Source: Allomesorhizobium camelthorni
GTDB taxonomy: Bacteria > Pseudomonadota > Alphaproteobacteria > Rhizobiales > Rhizobiaceae
Assembly: GCF_011045125.1 (NCBI RefSeq)
Contig: NZ_JAAKZF010000041.1
Coordinates: 1-51,712 of the forward strand
Direction of reading: 5' to 3'
DNA length: 51,712 nucleotides
A model generated the notes under the pieces. It was not told the DNA's origin. It made no database searches and worked only from the letters and a program-made list of their open reading frames with translations. Below are positions 8,193 through 17,439 of this stretch, in pieces. A program made the position numbers and the translations under genes. Positions within the stretch are counted from its first letter, which is position 1. Each line of letters starts with the position of its first letter.

Positions 8193-8867
8193 CTATGACA
8201 TTTCGGCATGTTGCCGCGCCAAGAACCTCGCCACTTCCTCGAACACCCCCACGAACATCTCCGTCGTCAGGCGCCCGGTATTGGTGTTGTAGCGTGAGCA
8301 GTGGTAGCTCGAAAAAAGCCTGACTGCGCCGACGCTTTGGCTGGCGCCATGCCTGAACGGATAGTCGGCGATGCGCTTTCCAAGCGCCCGGACGGTCGAC
8401 TGGTGGGCGATCGTGCCCAGCGTCAGGATTGCTTCGAGATTTTGGAAGCGTGCGATGGTCGGCGTGAGAAAAGCGCGGCAGGTCGCGATCTCCAGGCCGA
8501 CGGGCTTGTTTTCGGGCGGGACGCAGCGCACCGCATTGGTGATCGCGGTGCCGATCAGCTCGAGGCTGTCGTCCGGACGCGCCTCGAAGCGGCCACGGGC
8601 GAAGCCGAAACGGATGAGCGTGTCGTAAAGCAGCTCGCCGGCGTAATCGCCAGTGAAGGGACGGCCGGTCCGGTTGGCGCCGCGCAGGCCGGGCGCCAGG
8701 CCGACGATCAGGAAGCGCACGGCGTCCTCGCCTTCCGGCGGCAGGAAGGTCGGCACCGGTCCGTTGAACCAGCCGGGCTCGCGAACGCGCCACGCCGTCC
8801 TGAAGTCGGCGAGACGCGGGCAGAGTGGACAGTCGTGCGAGGGCTCGGCGAAAAGCTGACGGGTCAC
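8193..8867 (-). CDS. uracil-DNA glycosylase, family 5 (UdgB-like)
   Basis: A 224-aa base-excision repair enzyme removing uracil and other deaminated bases from DNA. Four cysteines (C13, C16, C115, C130) are placed to hold the 4Fe-4S cluster of family 4/5 enzymes. The motif GLAPGLRGANRTGRPFTGD (56-74) is the family 5 form of motif 1, lacking the Asp/Asn general base of other families. Motif 2 reads SSYHCSRYNTNTGRLT. From memory most family 5 proteins have HPSRQNT here, so the Pro-to-Cys change after the His is unusual. The start is GTG at 8867, four bases after the stop of the NYN gene, so the two form an operon. Confidence 0.9.
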   Translation of the reverse strand: MTRQLFAEPSHDCPLCPRLADFRTAWRVREPGWFNGPVPTFLPPEGEDAVRFLIVGLAPGLRGANRTGRPFTGDYAGELLYDTLIRFGFARGRFEARPDDSLELIGTAITNAVRCVPPENKPVGLEIATCRAFLTPTIARFQNLEAILTLGTIAHQSTVRALGKRIADYPFRHGASQSVGAVRLFSSYHCSRYNTNTGRLTTEMFVGVFEEVARFLARQHAEMS

Positions 8868-8871
8868 GCGA

Positions 8872-9453
8872 TCAAAATTCGCTTTCCTCGGCTTCGGCAG
8901 GCTCGGCGCGCCGCACCGGCCGCTCCGAAGGATCGCGTCCGATCTCGCTTCTGAGCGTCACCAGGTCGATGAAATGATCGGCCTGGCGGCGCAGATCGTC
9001 CGATATCATCGGCGGCTGCGAGGCCATGGTGGACACTATGCTGACCTTGCGGCCGCGCCTTTGCAAGGCCTCGACCAACGTGCGGAAATCACCGTCGCCG
9101 GAAAAGATCACGTAGTGATCGACGACTTCGGCAAGCTCCAACGCGTCGACGGTGAGTTCGATGTCCATATTGCCCTTGATCTTGCGGCGGCCGGTGGAAT
9201 CGGTGAATTCCTTCGCCGGCTTGGTGACCACCTTGAAGCCATTGTAGTCAAGCCAGTCGATCAGCGGACGGATCGACGAATATTCCTGATCTTCCACCAG
9301 CGCGGTGTAGTAGTAAGCGCGCAGCAGATAGCCGCGCTTCTGGAAGCTCGATAGGAGCTTGCGATAGTCGATGTCGAAGCCGAGCGAGCGCGAGGTGGCG
9401 TAGAGATTGGCGCCGTCGATAAAAAGGGCGATCTTTTCGCGAGGATCAAACAT
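8872..9453 (-). CDS. NYN-domain (LabA/DUF88) putative ribonuclease
   Basis: A 193-aa protein of the LabA/DUF88 branch of the NYN/PIN-like nuclease superfamily. The acidic metal-binding residues are visible in FIDGANLYATSRSLG near the start, KGNMDIELTVDAL in the middle and FSGDGDFRTLVEAL later on. The C-terminal 25 residues are a charged, probably disordered Arg/Glu tail. The ATG at 9453 is chosen over an upstream TTG at 9480 because the family begins at MFDPREKIALFIDG and an AGGGA lies about 10 bases before it. It precedes and is probably co-transcribed with the uracil-DNA glycosylase. RNA substrate is unknown. Confidence 0.85.
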   Translation of the reverse strand: MFDPREKIALFIDGANLYATSRSLGFDIDYRKLLSSFQKRGYLLRAYYYTALVEDQEYSSIRPLIDWLDYNGFKVVTKPAKEFTDSTGRRKIKGNMDIELTVDALELAEVVDHYVIFSGDGDFRTLVEALQRRGRKVSIVSTMASQPPMISDDLRRQADHFIDLVTLRSEIGRDPSERPVRRAEPAEAEESEF

Positions 9454-9728
9454 GGCCGTAATATCCCTACAAAATAGCAATCACTTTAAAAACGCGGGCG
9501 CTGGCCCCTCGGTTGCACGGGAAATACGTTCCGGCCGCCTGACAATGAAATTAGAGTTTGCCCCGGCCCATTCCAAGGCTTGACGGGCGGGAGCAAGAAA
9601 ATGTGATCTCGGCGTTGGGTTGGCCGCCCGCGCGGCCGCTCAAAAGCCTTCAAGCTTGTGTTTGGCGCGCGTTCGGGTTATGGACCGCGCCTGTTTTCCA
9701 CTACATCATCGTATGAAAGGGGCAATCC

Positions 9729-10130
9729 ATGGCCCGCGTAACCGTTGAAGATTGCATCGACAAGGTCGACAACCGGTTTGAACTGGTGCTCCTGGCCGGC
9801 CACCGCGCCCGCCAGATCTCGCAGGGCGCCCAGATCACCGTGCCGCGCGACAACGACAAGAACCCCGTCGTTGCCCTGCGCGAAATCGCCGAAGAGACGC
9901 TGTCGCCCGGCGATCTCAAGGAAGATCTGATCCACTCGCTGCAGAAGCACGTCGAGGTCGACGAGCCCGAGAGCGATGGCCAGGAACTGGCTGACCAGAC
10001 CGACGCCGCGGCAATTGCGGCTGATACCGACGAAGCGGAAGAAAACATCACCTTCGACCGCATGACGGAAGAGGACTTGCTTGCCGGCATCGAAGGTCTT
10101 GTCGCTCCTGAAAAGAGCGACGACTACTAA
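9729..10130 (+). CDS. rpoZ: RNA polymerase omega subunit
   Basis: A 133-aa omega subunit that stabilises the beta-prime subunit in RNA polymerase and, in proteobacteria, forms part of a (p)ppGpp site. The N-terminal [31 protein letters not shown] block with [12 protein letters not shown] is the conserved omega fold. The C-terminal acidic extension (residues 75-133) is typical of Rhizobiales. AAGGGG lies just upstream of the ATG. It sits next to the (p)ppGpp synthetase gene, the same order as spoT-rpoZ loci elsewhere. The 275-bp region before it (9454-9728) holds the divergent promoters for the NYN gene and rpoZ, and nothing else that I can identify. Confidence 0.96.
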   Translation: MARVTVEDCIDKVDNRFELVLLAGHRARQISQGAQITVPRDNDKNPVVALREIAEETLSPGDLKEDLIHSLQKHVEVDEPESDGQELADQTDAAAIAADTDEAEENITFDRMTEEDLLAGIEGLVAPEKSDDY

Positions 10131-10195
10131 GAGCCTGTCTGGAAACTCTACTCTGGCGGTCATCTGCCGGCCATAGCGAGTTTCGAAACAGACTC
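10131..10195. repeat. 65-bp inverted-repeat element after rpoZ
   Basis: Bases 10131-10148 and 10178-10195 are inverted repeats matching at 15 of 18 positions, and both ends begin GAG. The element starts immediately after the rpoZ stop codon. It could be a small MITE-like insertion or simply a long transcript hairpin; no target-site duplication is evident. Confidence 0.5.
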
Positions 10196-10243
10196 TGACG
10201 CGAGCCGGTACTTTCGCACCGGCGGTTTGGTGGTTATCTATGG

Positions 10244-10273
10244 CATGCGCCGTATCGTCCGATGCGGCGCATG
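10244..10273 (+). terminator. hairpin before rsh, possible rpoZ terminator
   Basis: A perfect 9-bp stem CATGCGCCG/CGGCGCATG (10244-10252 with 10265-10273) around a 12-base loop, followed by the T-rich ATCTCTTTTATT. It lies 29 bases before the rsh start and could end rpoZ transcripts or act in the rsh leader. Confidence 0.45.
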
Positions 10274-10301
10274 ATCTCTTTTATTGTCCGGGACTTAGCC
10301 C

Positions 10302-12527
10302 ATGATGCGTCAGTATGAGCTTGTCGAGCGCGTCCAGCGCTACAAGCCCGACGTGAACGAGGCGCTGCTCAACAAAGCCTATGTCTATGCGATGCAGAAA
10401 CATGGGCACCAGCGGCGCGCCTCGGGCGATCCCTATTTCTCGCATCCGCTCGAAGTCGCCGCCATCCTCACCGAAATGCACATGGACGAAGCGACGATCG
10501 CGGTCGCGCTGCTGCATGACACGATCGAGGATACGACGGCCACCCGCCAGGAGATCGATGAGCTGTTCGGCCCCGATCTCGGCAAGCTGGTCGAAGGGCT
10601 GACCAAGCTCAAGAAGCTGGACCTCGTCTCCAAAAAGGCCGAGCAGGCCGAGAATCTGCGCAAGCTGCTGCTCGCGATTTCGGAGGATGTGCGCGTTCTT
10701 CTGGTGAAGCTCGCCGACCGGCTGCACAATATGCGCACGCTCGACCATGTTCCGGAAGCGAAGCGCCTGCGCATCGCCGAGGAAACCATGGAGATCTATG
10801 CGCCGCTTGCCGGACGCATGGGCATGCAGGGCATGCGCGAGGAGCTGGAGGAACTGGCGTTCCGCTATATCAATCCGGAAGCCTACCGCACGGTGACGGA
10901 GCGGCTCGCCGATATTTTCAAGCGCAACCGCGGCGTGGTCGAAGAGATCGAGAAGTCGCTGTCGGCCCTGTTCGAGAAGCATGCGATCGAGGCAGTCGTC
11001 AAAAGCCGGCAGAAGAAGCCGTGGTCGGTTTTCCGCAAGATGGAGGCGAAGGCGCTTTCCTTCGAGCAGCTTTCCGACATTTTCGGCTTCCGCGTCGTCG
11101 TCGGCACGGTCGAGGACTGCTACCGCGCGCTGGGCGCCATCCATACGACCTGGTCGATGGTTCCGGGGCGTTTCAAGGACTACATCTCGACGCCCAAGCA
11201 GAACGACTACCGCTCGATCCACACCACGATCGTCGGCCCGTCGCGCCAGCGTATCGAGCTGCAGATCCGCACGCGCGAGATGAACAAGGTCGCCGAATAC
11301 GGCGTCGCCGTGCATGCGCTCTACAAGGATACGGGCGGCAAGGTAAATGGCGCCAGCCACGCCATTTCCAAGGAAACCAACGCCTATGCGTGGCTGCGGC
11401 GCACTATCGAGCAGCTCGCCGAGGGCGACAATCCGGAGGATTTCCTCGAAAACACCAAGCTGGAACTGTTCCAGGATCAGGTGTTCTGCTTCACGCCGAA
11501 GGGCATGCTGATCGCGCTGCCGCGCGGCGCGACGCCTATCGATTTCGCCTATGCCGTCCACACCGACGTCGGCGACACCTGCGTGGGCGCCAAGGTCAAT
11601 GGCCGCATCATGCCGCTGATGACCGAGCTCAAGAATGGCGACGAGGTCGAGATCATCCGTTCCAAGGCGCAGGTTCCGCCCGCTGCCTGGGAATCGATCG
11701 TCGTGACGGGAAAGGCGCGCGCAGCCATCCGCCGCGCCACCAAGAATGCTATCCGCAAGCAATATTCCGGCCTTGGCATCCGCATCCTCGAACGCGCCTT
11801 CGAACGCGCCGGCAAGCAGTTCTCCAAGGACAGCCTGAAGCCGATTTTGCATCGTCTGGCCCGCAAGGACGTCGACGACGTGGTGACCGCAGTGGGGCGC
11901 GGCGAACTGTCATCCAACGACGTGATGAAGGCCGTCTATCCCGACTACAAGGACGAGCGCATCACGCCGGCGCCGAAGCTGCGCGAAGAGGGCTGGTCGA
12001 AGATTCGCAACGCCGCCGGCATGCTGTTCCAGATCCCCGGTCGGGCATCGCGCAAGGAGAAGCGCGAGGCTAAGGATAACGGTGTTCCGATCAGGGGTAT
12101 CAGCGGCGACCTGCCGGTGCGCTTCGCCCCGGAAGGCGCAGTGCCGGGCGACCGCATTGTCGGCATCGTCCAGCCGGGATCGGGCATCACCATCTACCCG
12201 ATCCAGTCGCCCTCGCTAAAAGATTTTGACGATCAGCCGGAACGCTGGATCGACGTGCGCTGGGACATTGACGAGGCGACCAAGGAGCGCTTTCCGGCCA
12301 GGGTGTCGGTTACGGCGATCAACGCGCCGGGCTCGCTGGCCGAAATCGCGCAGGTGGTCGCGGTCAACGACGCCAACATCCATACGCTTTCGATGGTGCG
12401 CACGGCGCCGGACTTCACCGAAATGCTGATCGATCTCGAAGTGTGGGACCTGAAGCATCTGAACCGGCTGCTGTCGCAGCTCAAGGACAATTCGAGCGTC
12501 AGCGAAGCGCGGCGTGTTAATGGCTAA
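10302..12527 (+). CDS. rsh: bifunctional (p)ppGpp synthetase/hydrolase (RSH)
   Basis: A 741-aa stringent-response enzyme that makes and degrades (p)ppGpp. The N-terminal HD hydrolase domain is intact, with His48 and the HDTIEDT motif (His72-Asp73, Glu76-Asp77). The synthetase domain follows (about residues 230-350), containing FRKMEAKALSFEQLSDIFGFRV, NDYRSIHTTIVGP and ELQIRTREMNKVAEYGVA. A TGS domain begins near VFCFTPKG (about 395-455), and a C-terminal ACT domain (about 665-735) contains VTAINAPGSLAEIAQ. Both catalytic halves look functional, as expected for the single long RSH of Rhizobiales (called rel or rsh). It starts MMRQYELVERV at 10302. It heads a closely spaced run with pyrE and acpS. 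Confidence 0.96.
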   Translation: MMRQYELVERVQRYKPDVNEALLNKAYVYAMQKHGHQRRASGDPYFSHPLEVAAILTEMHMDEATIAVALLHDTIEDTTATRQEIDELFGPDLGKLVEGLTKLKKLDLVSKKAEQAENLRKLLLAISEDVRVLLVKLADRLHNMRTLDHVPEAKRLRIAEETMEIYAPLAGRMGMQGMREELEELAFRYINPEAYRTVTERLADIFKRNRGVVEEIEKSLSALFEKHAIEAVVKSRQKKPWSVFRKMEAKALSFEQLSDIFGFRVVVGTVEDCYRALGAIHTTWSMVPGRFKDYISTPKQNDYRSIHTTIVGPSRQRIELQIRTREMNKVAEYGVAVHALYKDTGGKVNGASHAISKETNAYAWLRRTIEQLAEGDNPEDFLENTKLELFQDQVFCFTPKGMLIALPRGATPIDFAYAVHTDVGDTCVGAKVNGRIMPLMTELKNGDEVEIIRSKAQVPPAAWESIVVTGKARAAIRRATKNAIRKQYSGLGIRILERAFERAGKQFSKDSLKPILHRLARKDVDDVVTAVGRGELSSNDVMKAVYPDYKDERITPAPKLREEGWSKIRNAAGMLFQIPGRASRKEKREAKDNGVPIRGISGDLPVRFAPEGAVPGDRIVGIVQPGSGITIYPIQSPSLKDFDDQPERWIDVRWDIDEATKERFPARVSVTAINAPGSLAEIAQVVAVNDANIHTLSMVRTAPDFTEMLIDLEVWDLKHLNRLLSQLKDNSSVSEARRVNG

Positions 12528-12536
12528 GGCATCGGA

Positions 12537-13121
12537 ATGACGATGAATACGACCGAAGTTCTGGAAATCTTTCGCGAGGCGGGCGCGGTGCTCGAGGGGC
12601 ACTTCATCCTGACTTCGGGCCTCAGGAGCCCGATATTCCTGCAGAAGGCGCGCGTCTTCATGCATGCCGACAAAACGGAAAAACTCTGCCGCGCGCTTGC
12701 CGACAAGATTCGCGCCGAAGTTCCGGGCAAAATCGACTATGTCGTCGGGCCGGCGATCGGCGGGCTCATTCCGGCCTACGAGACCTCGCGCCATCTCGGC
12801 GCGCCGGCGATCTGGGTCGAACGTGAGGACGGCAAGTTCCGGCTGCGCCGTTTCGAGATCGAGAAGGGTGCGCGCGTCGTGATCGTCGAAGACATCGTCA
12901 CCACCGGGCTGTCGATACGCGAGACGATCGACTGCCTGCGCGAGATCGGCGCGGAGGTAGCCGCGGCCGCCTGCATCATCGACCGCTCCGCGGGCAAGAC
13001 CGACGTTGGAGTGCCGCTGATCGCGCTCGCCGAATACGAGGTGCCGGCCTATCCGGTTGACCAGTTGCCGCCGGAACTCGCCGCCATCCCCGCGGTCAAA
13101 CCCGGCAGCCGGAATATCTGA
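12537..13121 (+). CDS. pyrE: orotate phosphoribosyltransferase
   Basis: A 194-aa enzyme that transfers phosphoribose from PRPP to orotate to form OMP in pyrimidine synthesis. The PRPP-binding loop is [11 protein letters not shown], and the FLQKARVF and [17 protein letters not shown] segments are family-typical. Length is that of the short alphaproteobacterial form. It begins nine bases after the rsh stop. A second in-frame ATG lies two codons downstream and could be the true start. The other pyrimidine gene in the window is pyrC at 27583. Confidence 0.95.
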   Translation: MTMNTTEVLEIFREAGAVLEGHFILTSGLRSPIFLQKARVFMHADKTEKLCRALADKIRAEVPGKIDYVVGPAIGGLIPAYETSRHLGAPAIWVEREDGKFRLRRFEIEKGARVVIVEDIVTTGLSIRETIDCLREIGAEVAAAACIIDRSAGKTDVGVPLIALAEYEVPAYPVDQLPPELAAIPAVKPGSRNI

Positions 13122-13124
13122 CCA

Positions 13125-13526
13125 ATGATCATCGGTATCGGCAGCGACCTGATCGACATTCGCCGCATCGCGAAATCGCTCGACCGCTATGGCGAGCGCT
13201 TCACCGCCCGCATCTTCACGGAGATCGAGCAGGCGAAATCGGACCGCCGCAGGGAGCGCGCCGCCTCCTACGCCAAGCGCTTCGCCGCCAAGGAAGCCTG
13301 CGCCAAGGCGCTTGGCACGGGCTTGTCGCAGGGTGTGTTCTGGCGCGACATGGGTGTGGTCAATTTGCCGGGAGGCAAGCCGACGATGCATCTGACCGGT
13401 GGGGCGGCGGCGCGGCTGGAAAAAATGCTGCCATCCGGCCACCGGGCGGCGATCCACCTGACGATCACGGACGACTTTCCGCTGGCGCAAGCGTTCGTGA
13501 TCGTCGAGGCGCTCCCGGTCGAATAA
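13125..13526 (+). CDS. acpS: holo-[acyl-carrier-protein] synthase
   Basis: A 133-aa phosphopantetheinyl transferase that activates ACP for fatty acid synthesis by moving 4'-phosphopantetheine from CoA. The magnesium ligands are present: Asp8 in GIGSDLID and Glu57 in [15 protein letters not shown]. The protein begins [15 protein letters not shown] as in homologues. The ATG is three bases after the pyrE stop, so the two are translated from one transcript. The acpS-lepB-rnc-era-recO order is conserved in Rhizobiales. Confidence 0.96.
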   Translation: MIIGIGSDLIDIRRIAKSLDRYGERFTARIFTEIEQAKSDRRRERAASYAKRFAAKEACAKALGTGLSQGVFWRDMGVVNLPGGKPTMHLTGGAAARLEKMLPSGHRAAIHLTITDDFPLAQAFVIVEALPVE

Positions 13527-13615
13527 CGGCCATCTTCTTGGCGCTTTTGCCGCCGGCATGGACGTTGCCCAGCGCGCGTCGAGCCCTTATACCCAACCGA
13601 CGAAACGAGGACTTC

Positions 13616-14365
13616 ATGAGCGTGGCTGAAAAAACCGGGAAGAAAAGCGGCGGGCTTGGCGAGACCGTCAGCGTCATCGTGCAGGCGCTGATCCTGGCGT
13701 TGGTCATTCGGACTTTCCTGTTTCAGCCCTTCTCCATTCCCTCGGGTTCGATGCGGCCGACGCTGCTCGAAGGCGATTACCTCTTCGTCACCAAATGGGC
13801 CTACGGCTATTCGCGCCACTCGCTGCCGTTCTCGCCGAACATCTTTTCCGGCCGCATCTTCGGCAACGCGCCCGAGCGCGGCGACGTTGCCGTATTCAAG
13901 CTGCCGCCGAACCCTTCGCTCGACTATATCAAGCGCGTCATCGGCCTGCCCGGCGACCGGATACAGGTCAGGGACGGCCAGTTGTTCATCAACGACCAGG
14001 CCGTTCCGCGCGAAAAGGTCGGCCAGATCGACAATCCCGACATCACCGAAGTCAGCGGTCCGGTCGACGTCTATCGCGAAACGCTGCCCAACGGCGTCAG
14101 CTACGATACGCTCGATCTCACGCCGAATTCGATCGGCGACGACACGCGCGAATTCATCGTTCCCGAGGGCCATTATTTCATGATGGGCGACAACCGCGAC
14201 AATTCAACCGACAGCCGCTTCTCGGTGGGCTTCGTGCCGGAGGAGAACCTGGTCGGCCGCGCCAACATTATCTTCTTCTCGATTGCCGAGGGTGCAAGCC
14301 CGCTGGAAATCTGGAAATGGCCGACGCAGATGCGTCCGTCGCGCCTGTTCGATTTCGTCCGCTGA
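13616..14365 (+). CDS. lepB: signal peptidase I
   Basis: A 249-aa inner-membrane serine protease that removes signal peptides from secreted proteins. A single transmembrane segment (about residues 15-36) is followed by the catalytic Ser45 in PSGSM, the general-base Lys106 in DYIKRVIGLPGD, and the GDNRDNSTDSR box near residue 185. The start at 13616 is chosen because the frame upstream reads unlike the family and GAGG lies about 7 bases before this ATG. There is one membrane anchor rather than the two of E. coli, normal for alphaproteobacteria. Confidence 0.96.
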   Translation: MSVAEKTGKKSGGLGETVSVIVQALILALVIRTFLFQPFSIPSGSMRPTLLEGDYLFVTKWAYGYSRHSLPFSPNIFSGRIFGNAPERGDVAVFKLPPNPSLDYIKRVIGLPGDRIQVRDGQLFINDQAVPREKVGQIDNPDITEVSGPVDVYRETLPNGVSYDTLDLTPNSIGDDTREFIVPEGHYFMMGDNRDNSTDSRFSVGFVPEENLVGRANIIFFSIAEGASPLEIWKWPTQMRPSRLFDFVR

Positions 14366-14373
14366 CCAAGAAA

Positions 14374-15093
14374 ATGGCCGCCAAGCGCCTTTCCGAACAT
14401 GAACTCGCGGAGGCGATCGGGGAGCGGACCGGATACGTCTTCCGTGACACCGCGATGCTGCGGCGGGCGCTGACCCATGCGAGCAAAAGGGGCTCCGACG
14501 GCGCGGACAATGAAAGGCTGGAGTTCCTGGGCGACCGGGTGCTGGGCCTCGTCATCGCGGAAATGCTGTTTCGCCGTTATCCCGATGCCCGCCAGGGCGA
14601 GCTCGCGGTTCGGCTGAATGCGCTGGTGAGCGGCGAAAGCTGCGGCGTGATCGCCATCGAGATCGGGCTGGACAAACTGATCCACGCCGACCCGGTGGCG
14701 AAGGCCGCGAAGGGCCGGAGGGTTGGGAACGCGCTCGCCGACGCGGTCGAGGCGCTCATCGCCGCGATCTATCTGGACGGCGGTCTCGAACCGGCCCGCG
14801 CATTTATCGCCCGCCATTGGGAGCACCGCGCGGAAACGGTGGCAAAACTGCTGCGCAGCGCCAAGACCGAGCTTCAGGAATGGCTGGCGCGACATGACGG
14901 GCTGAGGCCGATCTATTCCATCATCAGCCGCGAAGGACCAGACCACGAGCCGATCTTCACGGTGTCAGTGGCGGCCGAGGGCTTTCCGGCCATCAGCGGC
15001 GCAGGCCCCTCCAGGCAAGCGGCCGAGCAGGCAGCTGCAGCGGCCTTCCTGATCCGCGAAGGCGTCTGGGAAGAAGAAGGAAAGTCGTCGTGA
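14374..15093 (+). CDS. rnc: ribonuclease III
   Basis: A 239-aa endoribonuclease for double-stranded RNA, used in rRNA maturation and mRNA turnover. The signature NERLEFLGDRVLG (residues 46-58) has the metal-binding acidic residues, with the second acidic patch in NALADAVEALIAAIYLDGG. A C-terminal double-stranded RNA-binding domain occupies about 160-232. The frame stays open upstream through lepB, but the ATG at 14374, eight bases after the lepB stop, gives the family N-terminus. Its stop overlaps the era start by four bases. Confidence 0.95.
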   Translation: MAAKRLSEHELAEAIGERTGYVFRDTAMLRRALTHASKRGSDGADNERLEFLGDRVLGLVIAEMLFRRYPDARQGELAVRLNALVSGESCGVIAIEIGLDKLIHADPVAKAAKGRRVGNALADAVEALIAAIYLDGGLEPARAFIARHWEHRAETVAKLLRSAKTELQEWLARHDGLRPIYSIISREGPDHEPIFTVSVAAEGFPAISGAGPSRQAAEQAAAAAFLIREGVWEEEGKSS

Positions 15094-16004
15094 CCGAGCC
15101 CGGAAGCCTGCCTGAGACGCGTTCCGGCTTCGTCGCCCTGATCGGCGCGCCCAATGCCGGCAAATCGACCCTCGTCAATCAGCTTGTCGGCGCGAAAGTG
15201 TCGATCGTCACGCACAAGGTGCAGACGACGCGCGCCATCGTCCGCGGCATCGCCACCCACAAGAACGCGCAGATCGTCTTTGTCGATACGCCGGGCATCT
15301 TCCGCCCGCGGCGGCGTCTCGACCAGGCGATGGTGACCACCGCCTGGGGCGGCGCGAAGGACGCCGACGTGGTGCTGGTGCTGATCGACGCCGAACGCGG
15401 CATCAAGGGCGACGCCGACGCCATGCTGACCAACCTGGCCGATGTCCGCCAGCCGAAGATCCTGGTTCTGAACAAGCTCGACCGGGTCAAGCCGGAAAGC
15501 CTGCTAGCGCTAGCCGCGACCGCCAATGAGCGCGTCGATTTCCAGCGCACCTTCATGGTTTCGGCGCTCACCGGCGCGGGATGCGATGCGATCCTCGACC
15601 ATCTCGCCGAAACGCTGCCGGTGGGTCCATGGTTTTATCCCGAGGACCAGATCTCCGATCTGCCGATGCGCCAGCTCGCCGCAGAAATCACGCGCGAAAA
15701 ACTCTATCTTCGCCTGCACCAGGAACTGCCCTATTCGTCGCATGTCGAGACGGAGAAATGGGAAGAGAAGCCGGACGGCTCGGTGCGCATCGAGCAGGTG
15801 ATCTATGTCGAGCGCGACAGCCAGAAGAAGATCGTGCTCGGCCACAAGGGCGAGACGATCCGCTCGATCGGGCAGGCGGCCCGCAAGGATATCGGCGAGA
15901 TCCTCGAGCAGAAGGTGCATCTCTTCCTGTTCGTGAAGGTGCGCGAAAACTGGGGCGACGACCCTGAGCGCTACCGCGAGATGGGGCTTGAATTCCCGCG
16001 CTGA
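15090..16004 (+). CDS. era: GTPase Era
   Basis: A 304-aa GTPase that binds 16S rRNA and assists 30S subunit assembly. The G1 loop GAPNAGKST is at residues 19-27, G3 is DTPGIF and G4 is NKLD. The C-terminal KH domain carries the HKGETIRSIGQAARKDI helix-loop. The GTG start at 15090 overlaps the rnc stop (GTGA), giving translational coupling, as in many proteobacterial rnc-era-recO operons. Confidence 0.97.
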   Translation: MTEPGSLPETRSGFVALIGAPNAGKSTLVNQLVGAKVSIVTHKVQTTRAIVRGIATHKNAQIVFVDTPGIFRPRRRLDQAMVTTAWGGAKDADVVLVLIDAERGIKGDADAMLTNLADVRQPKILVLNKLDRVKPESLLALAATANERVDFQRTFMVSALTGAGCDAILDHLAETLPVGPWFYPEDQISDLPMRQLAAEITREKLYLRLHQELPYSSHVETEKWEEKPDGSVRIEQVIYVERDSQKKIVLGHKGETIRSIGQAARKDIGEILEQKVHLFLFVKVRENWGDDPERYREMGLEFPR

Positions 16005-16022
16005 GGAGTAAACTCTCCGGCG

Positions 16023-16784
16023 ATGGAATGGCGCGACGAAGGAATCATACTCGGCGCCCGCAAGCATGGCGAAACCAGCGTCATACTTGAGGTGATGACG
16101 CGCGCGCATGGCCGCCATCTCGGGCTTGTGCGTGGCGGGCGCTCGCGCAAGCAGCAGCCCCTGCTACAGGCCGGCAACCGTGTCGACCTGATCTGGCGGG
16201 CGCGGCTCGACGAGCATCTCGGCACGTTCCAGGCTGAACCGCTGGAACTCAATGCGGCGCGGCTGTTCGACAGCGCCGTCGCTGTTTATGGGCTGCAGAC
16301 GCTTGCCGCGCATTTGCGCCTGCTTCCCGAGCGCGATCCGCACGCTGGGCTTTATGAGATGCTGGTCCTGATGATCGAGCATCTCGACGATCCGGACACC
16401 GCCGGCGAACTCGTCGTGCGCTTCGAACTGCTTGTGCTCGACGAACTCGGTTTCGGGCTCGATCTGACGCAATGCGCCGCCACCGGCGCGCGCAGCGATC
16501 TGGCCTATGTGTCGCCGAAGACTGGCCGCGCGGTGTCGCGCGCCGCCGGTGCGCCGTGGAGTGCGAAAATGCTGCCGTTGCCGGCCTTCTTGCTCGGCAA
16601 TTCCGGCCTGCGCGCCGACCGCGCGTCGATTGAGGACGCCTTCCGGCTCACCGGTTTCTTCTTCGCGCGCCATGTCTACGAGCCGCGTGGCATCGAGGCG
16701 CCCGATGCGAGGGCAGGATTTCTCGCGGCGCTTCGAAAGCACCGCCCTAACGAACCGCATACCACCGGAGAACATGCCGCATGA
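16023..16784 (+). CDS. recO: DNA repair protein RecO
   Basis: A 253-aa recombination mediator that, with RecR, loads RecA on gapped DNA. The N-terminal OB fold starts [24 protein letters not shown], with [16 protein letters not shown] following. The C-terminal helical domain contains [14 protein letters not shown] and the [19 protein letters not shown] segment. It lacks the four-cysteine zinc site of some RecO proteins. It ends in an ATGA overlap with the thioesterase gene, the last gene of the operon. Confidence 0.95.
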   Translation: MEWRDEGIILGARKHGETSVILEVMTRAHGRHLGLVRGGRSRKQQPLLQAGNRVDLIWRARLDEHLGTFQAEPLELNAARLFDSAVAVYGLQTLAAHLRLLPERDPHAGLYEMLVLMIEHLDDPDTAGELVVRFELLVLDELGFGLDLTQCAATGARSDLAYVSPKTGRAVSRAAGAPWSAKMLPLPAFLLGNSGLRADRASIEDAFRLTGFFFARHVYEPRGIEAPDARAGFLAALRKHRPNEPHTTGEHAA

Positions 16785-17299
16785 GCGAGGTCGAACTGTT
16801 CCCGGGTTACGTCTCCCCACTCGGCCTAGGCACAATCCCTTTCGAAGACATAGCCAGATTTTCCGGCATCGAGCTTCTGCAGCGGATCATTGACCGGGAA
16901 TACGCCGCTCCGCCCATATCGGCGCTTCTGAATTTCGCCCTGACCGAAGTCTCAGAAGGGCGGGCGGTGTTTCGCGGCTTGCCCGGCGAGCGCCATCTGA
17001 ACCCGCTGGGCGGCGTCCATGGCGGCTGGGCCGCCACCATCATGGATTCGGCGCTGGCCTGCTCGGTCCAGACGCTTCTGGAGAAGGGCGAGGCCTACAC
17101 AACGGCCGAGTTCAAGGTGAATTTGATCCGGCCGATCACGCCGAAAACTGGCGAGGTCGTCTGCGAGGGCCGTGTCGTGCACAAGGGCCGCACGCTCGCC
17201 GTTTCGGAAGCCACACTGAAGGACGGCCAAGGAAAACTGCTCGCTTTCGGTACCGAAACCTGTTCGATCTTTCCGGTAGCCAATCTGGCGGCGCGCTAA
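16781..17299 (+). CDS. PaaI-family hotdog thioesterase
   Basis: A 172-aa hotdog-fold protein of the PaaI/4HBT group, which hydrolyses acyl-CoA thioesters. The active-site helix region reads [22 protein letters not shown] (about residues 72-93), with the later strands [28 protein letters not shown]. The N-terminal 50 residues form an extra segment before the hotdog core. It is translationally coupled to recO by a four-base overlap. Its acyl-CoA substrate is unknown. Confidence 0.85.
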   Translation: MSEVELFPGYVSPLGLGTIPFEDIARFSGIELLQRIIDREYAAPPISALLNFALTEVSEGRAVFRGLPGERHLNPLGGVHGGWAATIMDSALACSVQTLLEKGEAYTTAEFKVNLIRPITPKTGEVVCEGRVVHKGRTLAVSEATLKDGQGKLLAFGTETCSIFPVANLAAR

Positions 17300-17439
17300 A
17301 GCCTGCTCCATCCCGATGAGATCGAATTCGGCTCTAACTTATTGATTGGACGCATGATCTTGTCCGAAAGTCTGCAACTTTTCGGGATTGTGCTATATAG
17401 CAAGTAAGGACTGCCACGGCTGAATTCGGGGGAACGGCC

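Noticed and set aside
10281-11852. A 523-codon minus-strand frame over rsh
   Set aside because: Shadow of the RSH coding sequence; no ribosome site or recognisable domain.
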